Positions 34,250-42,775 of a stretch of 49,875 nt of DNA are shown here, piece by piece. The translations under genes and the position numbers were made by a program. Every line of letters begins with the position of its first letter. Positions within the stretch are counted from its first letter, which is position 1. Origin of the DNA: Caulobacter sp. (GTDB lineage Bacteria; Pseudomonadota; Alphaproteobacteria; Caulobacterales; Caulobacteraceae); assembly GCA_030645575.1 (NCBI GenBank), contig JAUSMJ010000062.1, positions 1-49,875 of the forward strand, in the 5' to 3' direction. The notes under the pieces are model-generated. The model worked only from the letters and a program-made list of their open reading frames with translations. It searched no databases and had not been told where the DNA came from.

Positions 34250-35092
34250 ATGCTGCGCAAAGTCACCCTGCTCGCGGCGGCGCTGGTTCTGGTCGGCGGC
34301 CCCGCCCTCGCCGCCGCCAAGGTCCGCGAGCCCAACGAGATCGCCTTCAGCTTCGAAGGTCCGTTCGGCCGCTACGACCAGGCCCAGCTCCAGCGGGGCT
34401 ACAAGGTCTATCGCGAGGTCTGTTCGGCCTGCCACAGCATGAACCTGGTGGCGTTCCGGAACCTCGGCGACGCCGGCGGCCCGTTCTTCGATCCGAAGTA
34501 TCCGAACCCCAACGACAATCCGGTCGTCAAGGCGCTGGCCGCCGACACCCAGATCGGCGACATCGACGGCGAAACGGGTGACGCCATCAAGCGTCCTGGC
34601 ATCCCCGCGGACAAGTTCCCCGCGCCGTTCGCCAACGACGCGGCGGCCAAGGCCAGCAACGGCGGCGTCGCGCCGCCCGACCTGTCGCTGATCGCCAAGG
34701 CGCGCGAAGGCGGCCCGGCCTACATCGCCTCGCTGATCGCCGGCTTCGGGACGCCGCCGGCCGGCCTGACCGTGCCCGCGGGCCTGAACTACAATCCCTA
34801 TTTCCCGGGCGACGTCTCGGCCAACTGGACCGGCGACCACGCCCACACTCCTCCCGGCGGTTTCATCGCCATGGCCCCGCCGCTGACGGCGGACCAGGTC
34901 ACCTTCGACGACGGCACGAAATCCACCATCAAGCAGCAGGCCGAGGACGTGGCCGCCTTCCTGATGTGGACCGCCGAGCCGAAGATGGAGGAGCGCAAGC
35001 ACATGGGCTTCTCGGTGCTGATCTTCCTGATCCTGTTCTCGGGACTGCTCTACGCCAGCTACCGCCGGGTGTGGCGGGACGAGAGCCACTAA
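34250..35092 (+). CDS. petC: Cytochrome c1 of the bc1 complex
   Basis: The 280-residue precursor has a signal peptide (residues 1-22), the heme c attachment motif CSACH (Cys58, Cys61, His62) and GGVAPPDLSLIAKAREGG. The IAMAPPL stretch (about 204) contains the likely axial Met. A C-terminal anchor (FSVLIFLILFSGLLYASYRRVW, about 252-272) holds it to the membrane. It passes electrons from the Rieske centre to a soluble cytochrome c. It ends the petABC operon and is followed by a strong terminator. Confidence 0.97.
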   Translation: MLRKVTLLAAALVLVGGPALAAAKVREPNEIAFSFEGPFGRYDQAQLQRGYKVYREVCSACHSMNLVAFRNLGDAGGPFFDPKYPNPNDNPVVKALAADTQIGDIDGETGDAIKRPGIPADKFPAPFANDAAAKASNGGVAPPDLSLIAKAREGGPAYIASLIAGFGTPPAGLTVPAGLNYNPYFPGDVSANWTGDHAHTPPGGFIAMAPPLTADQVTFDDGTKSTIKQQAEDVAAFLMWTAEPKMEERKHMGFSVLIFLILFSGLLYASYRRVWRDESH

Positions 35093-35119
35093 CCAGACGC
35101 TGTCGCCGTCGAACCGTTG

Positions 35120-35150
35120 AAAGGCCCGGGATCGCTCCCGGGCCTTTTTT
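35120..35150 (+). terminator. Rho-independent terminator of petABC
   Basis: AAAGGCCCGGG (35120-35130) pairs with CCCGGGCCTTT (35137-35147) with a 6-base loop, followed by a T-run. This is a strong intrinsic terminator 27 bp after the petC stop. Confidence 0.9.
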
Positions 35151-35182
35151 CATTCCGGGGTCCGCCGCACGGCCGCGACCAG

Positions 35183-35253
35183 CTGTCCCCTGGGACTGAT
35201 TGTCCGGCCCCCTCGGCGCGATCCGGGACGGACTATCCAGTCCCAAGGGACAG
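35183..35253. repeat. Imperfect inverted repeat (CTGTCCC...GGGACAG type)
   Basis: CTGTCCCCTGGGACTG (35183-35198) pairs with CCAGTCCCAAGGGACAG (35237-35253), with inner GTCCG and CGGAC. It lies between the petABC terminator and the dienelactone hydrolase gene. Its ends (CTGTCCC and GGGACAG) match the ends of the elements at 2658 and 45848, but the inside is different. Confidence 0.7.
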
Positions 35254-35287
35254 GAAAGCCCGCCCCGGCGTTAAACCTCGCCCGTGA

Positions 35288-35971
35288 TCAGCCGGCCCCG
35301 TTGGCCTCGAATAGCGCCACCGTCCGCTGGCGCGACAGCTCGGCGTCGGCCAGGTCCGACTCCGGTCGACCGTCGTTGTTGAAGCCGTGGCCCGAGGCCT
35401 CGTAGATCCACACCGGGACCTCCGGATGGGCAGCCTGGACCTTCGCCCTCACCGCGTCGCAGGGGATATGGCCGTCCCTGCGGCCCAGATGCAGCTCCAC
35501 GGGGCAGGAGAGGGGCAGGGCGGCCATCCCGGCCACCTGGCCGCCGTAGTAGCTGGAGCCGGCGCTGAGGCCCGTGCAGCGCGACGCCGCCAGCCAGACC
35601 ATGGTCCCGCCGTAGCAATAGCCGACGATGAACACCGGCCCGCGCGGCTTGAGGAAGTCGATACAGGCCTGGATGTCGCTCATAGCGTTGTCCGGGCCGT
35701 TGGTGGTGGCCAGTTTGACCGCGTTCTGGAACGCCGCCGCGTCGTCATGTTCGGCGACAAAGCCCGGTTCCTGCCGGTCGAACATCGACGGAGCCAGCAC
35801 CTCGTAGCCCCGGGCCTCCCAGCGCGCGACGTCCTCGTGGACGTATTTGTCGAGGCCGAAGATCTCCTGGATGACGATCACCCCGCCCTTGCGCGGCCCG
35901 TTCGGCTGGCCGTGCAGCGCGGCGAAGGCGAAGCCGTCGTGGCCGGAGGTGATGTGGATCATGTCGGCCAT
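35288..35971 (-). CDS. Dienelactone hydrolase family protein
   Basis: The 227-residue alpha/beta hydrolase has a Cys nucleophile, Cys119 in GYCYGG, with Asp166 (GRRDGHIP) and His195 (SGHGFNND). This Cys-Asp-His triad is typical of dienelactone hydrolases. VIVIQEIFGLDKYVHEDVARWEARGYEVLAP is the family N-terminal part. Clc- or Tfd-type neighbours are absent, so the physiological substrate is unknown, and the family includes broad-range esterases. The start is at 35971; an in-frame ATG 9 bp downstream is possible. Confidence 0.88.
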   Translation of the reverse strand: MADMIHITSGHDGFAFAALHGQPNGPRKGGVIVIQEIFGLDKYVHEDVARWEARGYEVLAPSMFDRQEPGFVAEHDDAAAFQNAVKLATTNGPDNAMSDIQACIDFLKPRGPVFIVGYCYGGTMVWLAASRCTGLSAGSSYYGGQVAGMAALPLSCPVELHLGRRDGHIPCDAVRAKVQAAHPEVPVWIYEASGHGFNNDGRPESDLADAELSRQRTVALFEANGAG

Positions 35972-35985
35972 GGGGGGCTCGGCGG

Positions 35986-36732
35986 TTAGTGGGGTTTGAA
36001 GGCGGCGCAGGTTCGCGGCGTTTTCGGCCCACCGCGGGGGGAGCCGAAGAAAAAGCCGCTGAAATGCAGCAGGCCGTCGTCACCAGTGCTGGCCTTGCCG
36101 TCCAGGTCGGCATCGGCGGGGACGTGATTGCCTCCGGTCGGCTTGAGCACGATGGCGCCGGTCGCCGGGTCGAAGCTGTAATCGCCCCAATAGTCGATGT
36201 ATCGCTCGAACGGCATCCAGGTGACTTCGAACTTGCCGCCGTCGATGAAGTGCAGTTCGCGCAGGAGCGGCTCGCCGGCCGGGCAGTCGGCGTCGCCGAC
36301 CTCGCTCCAGTAGCCGGTGAGTACGACGGCCTCCCTGGCGACGACGGTGAAATCAACGGCGGCGGTCTTGCCGTCGAATTCGGCGGTCAGTCTGACCTGC
36401 GTCCCGGGAACGGCCTTGTCGGCGATGATCAGCCTGCTGTGGTCGGCCGAAAGGGTCGCGGCCGCCGGGACGGACAGTTTCCAGTGCTTCAGGCAGGCAA
36501 GGGGCAGGGGGCCGCCCCAGGGGTTGTTCGGGCCGATCCCTACGGCCTGCACCTTCAGTTCCGCGCCCTGCCGCGTGATCTCCGGCGTGACGAACAGGCG
36601 GTAGGCGTCGCCCTTGGCGTCCCGGCAGGCCTCCGCCAGCGCGGCGCCGGTCAGGGGCGGCGTCTCCGCCAGCGCGGCGCGCGGCAGGGCGAGGCTCAGG
36701 ACGGCGGCGAGGGCGAGCAGGGTCGGGCGCAT
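35986..36732 (-). CDS. Hypothetical secreted protein
   Basis: I do not recognise a family. The 248-residue precursor has a signal peptide (RPTLLALAAVLSLALPRAALA, cleavage near residue 22) and five Cys in the mature part. The rest is beta-rich; one Asp-rich stretch near the C-terminus (ADADLDGKASTGDDG) resembles a calcium-binding loop. The start at 36732 (MRPTLL) or 9 bp upstream is possible. It lies 14 bp upstream of the dienelactone hydrolase gene on the same strand, so the two may be co-transcribed. Confidence 0.6.
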   Translation of the reverse strand: MRPTLLALAAVLSLALPRAALAETPPLTGAALAEACRDAKGDAYRLFVTPEITRQGAELKVQAVGIGPNNPWGGPLPLACLKHWKLSVPAAATLSADHSRLIIADKAVPGTQVRLTAEFDGKTAAVDFTVVAREAVVLTGYWSEVGDADCPAGEPLLRELHFIDGGKFEVTWMPFERYIDYWGDYSFDPATGAIVLKPTGGNHVPADADLDGKASTGDDGLLHFSGFFFGSPRGGPKTPRTCAAFKPH

Positions 36733-36784
36733 CAAGGGCATTGCCCATTCTGGCAGACGATCTGGCGGAGCCGCAACCGCCGCC

Positions 36785-37534
36785 TCAAGCCAGCGGCGGC
36801 ACGATCTGGCTCATCACCGCGCCGATCTCGTCATGCAGCACCAGGTCGGCATAGCGGTCCATGTCGGTCGCCTCGCGGTTGACGATCGCCAGCATGGCCC
36901 CGTTGCGCTTGGCCAGCAGCGGAAAGCCCGCCGCCGGAAACACCACCAGCGACGAGCCCAGCACCAGGAACAGATCGCAGGCCAGGGTCGCCTCCTCGGC
37001 CCGCTCCATCTGGTCCTGGGGCATCGGCTGGCCGAACGAGATGGTCGCGGTCTTGACGATGCCGCCGCACGACCGGCAGGCGGGGATCTCGCCGCGCTCG
37101 ACGAACGCCGGCCTCAGGCGATGCAGTTCGTGCCGCAGGGCGCAGCTGAGGCAGGTGGCGTAGCTGGCGTTGCCGTGCAGCTCGACGATCCGCTCGTCGG
37201 GAATGCCGCTGTCCTGGTGCAGGTTGTCGATGTTCTGGGTGATGACGGTCATCACCTTGCCCATGGCGACCATCCGGGCGACCGCGTCATGGCCGGCGTT
37301 GGGCGCGCGGCCGACCCAGCCGGCCGAGCCGTTGAACACGCGGGTCCAGGCCTCGCGGCGCATGTCCTCGTGGGCGACGAAGTCCTGGAACTGGATCGGC
37401 TTGATCTTCGACCAGACCCCGCCGGGACTGCGAAAGTCGGGGATGCCGGACTCGGTCGACATGCCCGCGCCGGTGAACACCACCATCCGGCGGGCGTCCT
37501 CGATCATCCGGGCCAGTTCCGCGCGCCGGCTCAT
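36785..37534 (-). CDS. Sir2-family NAD-dependent protein deacylase
   Basis: The 249-residue sirtuin has the NAD-binding GAGMSTESGIPDFRSPGG (about 22-39), TQNIDNLH and the catalytic His in ELHGNA (His at about 119). It also has a four-Cys zinc site: CLSC (about 127-130) and CRSC (about 152-155). It removes acyl groups from lysines using NAD. Which acyl chain is preferred cannot be decided, because the Tyr-x-x-Arg residues of CobB-type desuccinylases are not obvious. Its start overlaps the next upstream gene's stop by one base (TGATG). Confidence 0.93.
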   Translation of the reverse strand: MSRRAELARMIEDARRMVVFTGAGMSTESGIPDFRSPGGVWSKIKPIQFQDFVAHEDMRREAWTRVFNGSAGWVGRAPNAGHDAVARMVAMGKVMTVITQNIDNLHQDSGIPDERIVELHGNASYATCLSCALRHELHRLRPAFVERGEIPACRSCGGIVKTATISFGQPMPQDQMERAEEATLACDLFLVLGSSLVVFPAAGFPLLAKRNGAMLAIVNREATDMDRYADLVLHDEIGAVMSQIVPPLA

Positions 37535-37917
37535 CAGGGCGCGAAGCTCGACCGGGCCTTCACGCCCCAGTGGCCGTCCTCGCGGGTCACGACATAGATC
37601 GAGTCGAACCCGCCGATAACGCTGCCGTCCGCCCGGAAACGGCTGAAGCGGGTGTCGAAATGCACCTTGTCGGCGCCCGCGTGGATCACCTCGCGGCGCT
37701 CCCAGGCCGAATGATGCCAGTCGGAGAGGGCGCCCTGATCGAACATGCCGGGCTGGTGATAGCCCGGCTGGATGATGGTCATGGTGTTCGAGGCGAAACG
37801 CACGCTGGGGAAGTTGAAGGTCTTCTCCCAGGCGGCCAGGTCCCGCGCGTTGAACGCCGCCATGAAGGCGTCCAGCACACCCTGCGCGGCGGCGATGGCG
37901 TCGGCATGATCGATCAT
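37534..37917 (-). CDS. NTF2/SnoaL-like protein
   Basis: The 127-residue protein resembles SnoaL/NTF2-fold proteins: a long N-terminal helix (AIAAAQGVLDAFMAAFNARDLAAWEKTF) followed by beta strands ending VVTREDGHWGVKARSSF. The fold hosts enzymes and binding proteins with varied ligands, so no activity is assigned. It is translationally coupled with the sirtuin gene (one-base overlap), suggesting that they act in one process or simply share a promoter. Confidence 0.7.
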   Translation of the reverse strand: MIDHADAIAAAQGVLDAFMAAFNARDLAAWEKTFNFPSVRFASNTMTIIQPGYHQPGMFDQGALSDWHHSAWERREVIHAGADKVHFDTRFSRFRADGSVIGGFDSIYVVTREDGHWGVKARSSFAP

Positions 37918-37985
37918 GCGGTCAGTCTAGTATGGTCCAGCGATCCGTCTCCAGCCCGCATTCGCCGTATCCACGCGCGTTGACA

Positions 37986-38411
37986 CTATCCTTCCAGAAG
38001 CGTCTCGGTCACCGCAAGACCGGCGAGCAGATCGGCCAGGGCCTCCGCGGACAGGCGTTCGATCGCGGCGGTCAGGGGCGCGATGCGCCTGGACTGACCC
38101 TCGGCCAGAAGGCGCCGTCCTTCCGGGGTCGGGGCGAGCCAGACCACCCGACCGTCATCGGGATCGGCCTGGCGTTCGACCAGCCCACGCGCCTGGAGCT
38201 CGCCGGCCAGCCGGGTGATGGTCGGCCGGCTGACCTCCTCCAGCCTCGCGAGGTCAGACATCCGGATGCGCCCGCTATGAACCACGACGCTAATGGCCGA
38301 GGCCTGAGGACCGCTCAGTTGGGCGGCCGCATCGACCGCTCGCAGCCAGCGGGTCAGACGCATGCTCGCGAGGGTCAGGCGGTCGGCGAGTTCGGCGGCG
38401 GGAGGGATCAT
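37986..38411 (-). CDS. MarR-family transcriptional regulator
   Basis: The 141-residue winged-helix protein has the recognition helix VSRPTITRLAGELQARGLVERQADPDDGRVVWLAPTPEG (about residues 60-98) with helical ends for dimerisation. It is divergent from a DUF998 gene. A perfect 19-bp palindrome lies in the shared gap, so it probably represses itself and the DUF998 gene. Confidence 0.9.
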   Translation of the reverse strand: MIPPAAELADRLTLASMRLTRWLRAVDAAAQLSGPQASAISVVVHSGRIRMSDLARLEEVSRPTITRLAGELQARGLVERQADPDDGRVVWLAPTPEGRRLLAEGQSRRIAPLTAAIERLSAEALADLLAGLAVTETLLEG

Positions 38412-38427
38412 TGACGCATTCGCAATA

Positions 38428-38446
38428 GTTAGTTTATGAAACTAAC
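38428..38446. promoter_or_regulatory. Operator between MarR and DUF998 genes
   Basis: GTTAGTTT (38428-38435) and AAACTAAC (38439-38446) form a perfect inverted repeat with a 3-bp centre, in the 55-bp gap between two divergent start codons. It is AT-rich where the rest of the window is GC-rich and is the likely binding site of the neighbouring MarR protein. Confidence 0.8.
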
Positions 38447-38466
38447 CATAAGGGACGGTGGATGCG

Positions 38467-39048
38467 ATGACAAGAAACCAGGTGGCAGGTTGTCTGGGTG
38501 TAGCGGCGGGGGTTGGGTTTCCGATCCTGCTGATCGTATTCGCCGCTCTCGACCCATCCTATGACCACGGCACAAAGGCGATCAGCGAGCTGGGCGCTGT
38601 CGGGGCGGCCAATCCCCTGGCCTGGAATCTGACCGGGTTTCTGGGTGTCGGGCTATTGCTGGCCGGATTCGGCTGGGGCTTGGGCCGAAGCGTCGCGGAC
38701 CGGTTCACCGGGGCGATGGCGATGCTGTTTGGCCTGGCCTTTGCGGCGACGGCAATTCCTGCCGACATGGAAAACCTCAGGTCGACCGGGTCAATCGCCC
38801 ATATTGTCGCCTCGCAGCTGGTTTTCCTGTTCTGGCTTCTCGGCCTGGGCCGTCTGATGTTTGTCAGGGGCGCCGGCAGCGTCCTGAGGGTCCTGGCCGT
38901 CTTCGGCCTGCTGCTGGCGGCCGGGTCGATCGTGTTGCGCGGCTCGGACCTCGTCTCGCAGGCCTGGAGCCAGAGGGCAGCCTTCGCCGTCGTGTTTAGT
39001 TGGGTTCTTGCGACCGGTCTCGTCCTCTGGCGCCGGCCGGCCGCCTGA
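38467..39048 (+). CDS. DUF998 membrane protein
   Basis: The 193-residue protein has six hydrophobic segments and the DUF998 pattern: DPSYDHGTKAISELGAVGAANPLAWNLTGF between segments 1 and 2, and AIPADMENL between segments 3 and 4. The family has no firm function. The ATG at 38467 is preferred because an AGGGACGG sequence lies about 10 bp upstream; a GTG at 38458 is possible. It is likely controlled by the divergent MarR protein and is convergent with ychF, 9 bp away. Confidence 0.8.
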   Translation: MTRNQVAGCLGVAAGVGFPILLIVFAALDPSYDHGTKAISELGAVGAANPLAWNLTGFLGVGLLLAGFGWGLGRSVADRFTGAMAMLFGLAFAATAIPADMENLRSTGSIAHIVASQLVFLFWLLGLGRLMFVRGAGSVLRVLAVFGLLLAAGSIVLRGSDLVSQAWSQRAAFAVVFSWVLATGLVLWRRPAA

Positions 39049-39057
39049 CCGCCAGGA

Positions 39058-40152
39058 TCACACGTTGAACCGGAAGTGCATCACGTCGCCGTCCTTGACG
39101 ACATACTCCTTGCCCTCGGAGCGCATCCTGCCGGCGTCCTTGGCGCCCTGTTCGCCCTTGAACGCCACGAAGTCGTCGAAGCCGATGGTCTCGGCGCGGA
39201 TGAAGCCCTTTTCGAAGTCGTTGTGGATCACGCCGGCCGCCTGGGGCGCCGTGCAGCCGATCTCGATGGTCCAGGACCGGGCTTCCTTGGGGCCGACGGT
39301 GAAGTAGCTCTGCAGGCCCAGCAGCGCGTAGGCCTCGCGGATCAGGCGGTTGAGGCCGGGCTCGTGCAGGCCCAGCGTCTCGAGGAACTCGGCCCGTTCG
39401 GCCGGATCGAGCAGGGCGATCTCGCTCTCGATCTGGGCCGAGATGACCACGCTCTTGGCGTTGTCGGCCTTCGCCCGTTCGGCGACCTTGTCGGAGAAGG
39501 CGTTGCCCTTGTCGGCCGAGGCCTCGTCGACGTTGCAGACATAGAGCGCCGGCAGCGAGGTCAGCAGCTGCAGCATGTGCCAGGCCTTGTAGTCTTCCGG
39601 CGCGACCTTGGCGGCGCGGGCCGGGCGGCCGTTGCTCAGCTGTTCGAGGGCCAGCTTGACCAGGCGCAGCGTCTCGGCGCTGTCCTTGTCCTGGCGGGCG
39701 CGCTTCTCGAGATTGGGCACGCGCTTTTCGAGGCTTTCGAGGTCGGCCAGCATCAGCTCGGTCTCGATGATGTCCAGGTCCGACAACGGGTCGATGCGGC
39801 CCTCGACATGGGTGATGTCGGTATCCTCGAAGCAGCGGGCCACGAAGGCCACGGCGTCGCAGTCGCGGATGTTGGCCAGGAACTGGTTGCCCAGGCCTTC
39901 GCCCTTCGATGCGCCGCGCACCAGGCCGGCGATGTCGACGAAGTTGATCCGCGAGGGGATGATCTCCTTGGACCCGACGATGCTCGCCAGCACCTCCAGC
40001 CGCGGCTCGGGCACGGCCACGTCGCCGGTGTTCGGCTCGATGGTGCAGAACGGATAGTTGGCGGCCTGGGCGGACGCCGTCTGGGTCAGGGCGTTGAACA
40101 GGGTCGACTTGCCCACGTTGGGCAGGCCGACGATCGCGACTTTAAGGGCCAT
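39058..40152 (-). CDS. ychF: Ribosome-binding ATPase YchF
   Basis: The 364-residue Obg-family P-loop protein has the G1 motif GLPNVGKST (about 9-17), [20 protein letters not shown] (G3) and a G4 position NVDE, typical of YchF, which prefers ATP to GTP. A coiled-coil insertion lies at about 130-200 ([19 protein letters not shown]). The C-terminal TGS domain ends in [12 protein letters not shown]. It binds ribosomes and takes part in translation and oxidative-stress control. The start at 40152 ([12 protein letters not shown]) matches the family; the upstream frame is not needed. Confidence 0.96.
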   Translation of the reverse strand: MALKVAIVGLPNVGKSTLFNALTQTASAQAANYPFCTIEPNTGDVAVPEPRLEVLASIVGSKEIIPSRINFVDIAGLVRGASKGEGLGNQFLANIRDCDAVAFVARCFEDTDITHVEGRIDPLSDLDIIETELMLADLESLEKRVPNLEKRARQDKDSAETLRLVKLALEQLSNGRPARAAKVAPEDYKAWHMLQLLTSLPALYVCNVDEASADKGNAFSDKVAERAKADNAKSVVISAQIESEIALLDPAERAEFLETLGLHEPGLNRLIREAYALLGLQSYFTVGPKEARSWTIEIGCTAPQAAGVIHNDFEKGFIRAETIGFDDFVAFKGEQGAKDAGRMRSEGKEYVVKDGDVMHFRFNV

Positions 40153-40228
40153 GGAATTCTCGAACGAAGGGGTGGCGCGCGACCTACCACACATGTGTCC
40201 AACGGCGAAACCGGGCGGGCCTTCGGGC

Positions 40229-41086
40229 TCAGCCTCCGACCGGATCGGGACCCATGAAGGCGATGATCCTGGCGGCAAAGTCGGCGGGCTGCTCGACATA
40301 CATGAAGTGGCCAGCGGACGGGACGACCATCAGCCTGCCATTCTGGACCCCTTTCGCGACCTCGGCGGCCTGGACGCGGACGGCGCGCATGTCGGACGCG
40401 CCGACCAGCACCAGGGTGGGCGCGCGGATTTCGCCAAGTCTCGGCCGGGCGAGGAGGGTAAAACGCTCGGCCGAGCCAGCCGTTATATTGCCGGGACTGG
40501 CTCGGAGCCAGGCGGACACCCGGGCGCGGGCCTCGTCGGCATCCCGCGTCAGGATGTAGGGGTCTCTCACGGCCTGATCGAGAAGCCCGGCCCGGAACAA
40601 CGCCAGCAGGGTGAGGTTGCGGATGGTGAATCCGAGGGTCGGCCTGAACCCGGCGACCCAGGGTCCGGCCAGCACCAGCCGATCGACCGACTCCGGATGG
40701 GTAAGCGCGAAGTCCACCGCGAGTCCGCCGCCGGACGATGCGCCGACGAAGGTGGCGTGGGTGACGCCCTGGGCCTTCAGCACCGCCTCCAAATCACGCA
40801 CCGGGGCGTAAGGTCCGGTGGCTGGAGCTGAGGCGCCATAGCCGCGCCGATCATAGCGGATGACTCGAAACCGTTCGCAGAGCTGGGGCCAGACGGCGTC
40901 ATAGGCGGCTGAATGGAGGATGCCGTCATGCAGCAGCACGATCGTGCGCGGTCCCGTACCGCAAGTCTCGACCGACAGCCGGCCGCCCGGGACATCCATC
41001 ATATCGGCTCGCGCCGGGATCGCTCCGCTCCAGAACAGCAGGCACAGGGTCGCGATCACCCGGGCGGGCGTGAATGGCAGGCGCAT
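40229..41086 (-). CDS. Secreted alpha/beta hydrolase
   Basis: The 285-residue precursor has a signal peptide ending IPARA. Its alpha/beta hydrolase domain has LLHDGILHSAAYDAVWPQL (oxyanion region), the nucleophile elbow GASSGGG, the acid Asp in VGASDMR and the base His in AGHFMYVEQP. It is probably a periplasmic esterase or haloperoxidase-like enzyme with unknown substrate. It stands alone between ychF and the XRE/DUF2975 pair, all on the same strand. Confidence 0.8.
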   Translation of the reverse strand: MRLPFTPARVIATLCLLFWSGAIPARADMMDVPGGRLSVETCGTGPRTIVLLHDGILHSAAYDAVWPQLCERFRVIRYDRRGYGASAPATGPYAPVRDLEAVLKAQGVTHATFVGASSGGGLAVDFALTHPESVDRLVLAGPWVAGFRPTLGFTIRNLTLLALFRAGLLDQAVRDPYILTRDADEARARVSAWLRASPGNITAGSAERFTLLARPRLGEIRAPTLVLVGASDMRAVRVQAAEVAKGVQNGRLMVVPSAGHFMYVEQPADFAARIIAFMGPDPVGG

Positions 41087-41110
41087 GGGGGTCTCCGGTC
41101 TAGAAGGTGG

Positions 41111-41347
41111 TCAGCCGGCGCGGCGCAAGGCCTCGACGCCGTCCTCGGGCACGTATTCGAGAAGGTCTGCCGGCTGGCAGTCGAGGGTTCGGCAGATGGC
41201 GTCGAGGGTCGACAGCCGCAGGCCCCTGACCTTGCCGGACTTGAGCAGCGAAAGATTGGCCTCGGTGATGCCGATCAGCCGGGCCAGGGTGTTGGAACGC
41301 ATCTTGCGCCGGGCCAGCATCACATCGAGGCGCAGGATGATGGGCAT
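41111..41347 (-). CDS. Cro/C1-type HTH regulator (YozG-like)
   Basis: The 78-residue protein is a single XRE helix-turn-helix (LARLIGITEANLSLLKSGKVRGLRLSTLDAICRTLDCQPADLLEYVPE). This is the YozG-like type usually encoded next to a DUF2975 membrane protein, and it is so here: its ATG overlaps the DUF2975 stop by one base (TGATG). It probably regulates the pair. Confidence 0.88.
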   Translation of the reverse strand: MPIILRLDVMLARRKMRSNTLARLIGITEANLSLLKSGKVRGLRLSTLDAICRTLDCQPADLLEYVPEDGVEALRRAG

Positions 41348-41937
41348 CAGACGAACGCCTTCCGGTCTTCCTCGATCTCATGACCGACCGCCATTACCTG
41401 GGCGATGACGAAGACCAGCAGGCCGAGCACCAGGGCCTGGACGCTCGACAGGTGCATCCAGACCTTGTCGATTTCGTAGCCCGTGGCGGCCAGCACCAGG
41501 TGGCAGACGAACGGGCTGACCGCGTAGGCGCACAGCCAGGCGCCGATGTGGGCCAGCCGCCGGCCGTTGCGACGCCCGAAGACCTCGCCCCTGGCGTACA
41601 GGTCGAACAGCCCGCGCAGATGCCAGAAGATCATCAGGCTGGGCGCGATGCGCACGGCGCCGATAGCGGCATAGACCAGCCGGTGAGGGAGGGTCAGCGT
41701 ATGGAAGGCCACCGAGTCCGGCGATCCTTGGCCAATCCAGACCGCGCCCGCGCCGATGCGATAGTTCTCGCCGCCATAGAAGACGATGCCTGCGATGAGG
41801 ATCGCCGCAACCAGGCCTACAACGACGATCAAGCCCGTAAACAGCCACGACAGGGCGCGACTGCCGAGCCGGAGCCGCCGAAGCTGGGGCGGCGTTGGCG
41901 GTGTATCGGCGACGGGAAACTGGACGACGGCGGACAT
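41347..41937 (-). CDS. DUF2975 membrane protein
   Basis: The 196-residue protein has four hydrophobic segments (about 32-55, 92-112, 130-155 and 168-188) and a cytoplasmic N-terminus rich in Pro. DUF2975 proteins pair with small XRE regulators in many bacteria and have no firm function. The start at 41937 is preferred because GAGAGG lies 5 bp upstream; GTG at 41943 is in frame. About 120 bp separate it from pth on the same strand. Confidence 0.8.
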   Translation of the reverse strand: MSAVVQFPVADTPPTPPQLRRLRLGSRALSWLFTGLIVVVGLVAAILIAGIVFYGGENYRIGAGAVWIGQGSPDSVAFHTLTLPHRLVYAAIGAVRIAPSLMIFWHLRGLFDLYARGEVFGRRNGRRLAHIGAWLCAYAVSPFVCHLVLAATGYEIDKVWMHLSSVQALVLGLLVFVIAQVMAVGHEIEEDRKAFV

Positions 41938-42060
41938 GCGCACCTCTCGCCGTCAAGACTTCAACAGAAAAAACTTTCTGTCAAACGATAAGGATATGCC
42001 GAACGTCGGGCCAAAGCTCCCTCGGCTTCGTCACGGCGACCAACCTCGCGAGGCCGGCCG

Positions 42061-42684
42061 TCAATCACTGTCGCTCGCCTGTTTGCGCGGGTCGGCCTTG
42101 GCCGCCGGGGCCAGGCGCATGACTTCGGCCTGGTAGCGGTCGTCGTCGCCGGCGGCGGCGAAGGGCAGGGCGTCGGCCAGGGCCTCGAGCAGCGGGTCGA
42201 GCCAGACCTTGTCGACCTTGTGGAAGTCGCCGAGCACGTAGTGCATCACCGCGTCCTTGTCGCCCGGATGGCCGACGCCGATGCGGGCGCGGCGGAAGTC
42301 GGCGCCGACCTGGGCCGTGACCGAGCGGATGCCGTTGTTGCCCGCGGCCCCGCCGCCGGTCTTCATGCGGAAGCGCCCGGGCGCGAGGTCGATCTCGTCA
42401 TGGAAGACGATCACATCGGCGGGCGTGAGCTTGAAGAAGCGCACCGCCTCGCCGACCGCGCGGCCGCTCTCGTTGTAGAAGGTCTGCGGCTTGAGCAGCA
42501 GCAGCCTGACCGGGCCGTCGGGGGTTTCCACCTGGCCTTCGCAGGCCAGCCCCTGGAAGCGCGCGCGCCAGGGGGCGGTGGCCCAGCGGCGGGCGATGGC
42601 GTCCATGGCCAGGAAGCCGACGTTGTGGCGGTTCTTCTCGTACTTGCCCCCGGGATTGCCCTGGCCGGCGAGGATCAGCGTCAT
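42061..42684 (-). CDS. pth: Peptidyl-tRNA hydrolase
   Basis: The 207-residue Pth frees tRNA from stalled peptidyl-tRNA. GQGNPGGKYEKNRHNVGFLA contains the catalytic His20, and VFHDEIDLAPGRFRMKTGGGAAGNNGIRSV carries the conserved Asp. FRRARIGVGHPGDKDAVMHYVLGDF is also typical. A C-terminal charged tail ends the protein. It follows rplY on the same strand, the usual alphaproteobacterial arrangement, but a terminator-like hairpin lies between them. Confidence 0.97.
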   Translation of the reverse strand: MTLILAGQGNPGGKYEKNRHNVGFLAMDAIARRWATAPWRARFQGLACEGQVETPDGPVRLLLLKPQTFYNESGRAVGEAVRFFKLTPADVIVFHDEIDLAPGRFRMKTGGGAAGNNGIRSVTAQVGADFRRARIGVGHPGDKDAVMHYVLGDFHKVDKVWLDPLLEALADALPFAAAGDDDRYQAEVMRLAPAAKADPRKQASDSD

Positions 42685-42726
42685 GTCGATCTCCCTGCGG
42701 CGGTTGCGGGCGGGGGCTCAAACGAA

Positions 42727-42752
42727 AACGGGCGAGCCTAGGCCCGCCCGTT
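42727..42752 (-). terminator. Hairpin between rplY and pth
   Basis: On the minus strand, AACGGGCG and CGCCCGTT pair around an inner GGCCTAGGC-like palindrome and are followed by TTTTCGTTT. It lies after the rplY stop and before pth, so it may end or attenuate transcription from rplY. Confidence 0.55.
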
Positions 42753-42775
42753 CCCGGATAACATTGCGAGACCGA

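Noticed and set aside
32855..35089. 744-codon minus-strand open frame opposite petB and petC
   Set aside because: Antisense shadow with an Arg/Gly/Asp/Val/His-rich low-complexity translation; petB and petC on the other strand are certain.
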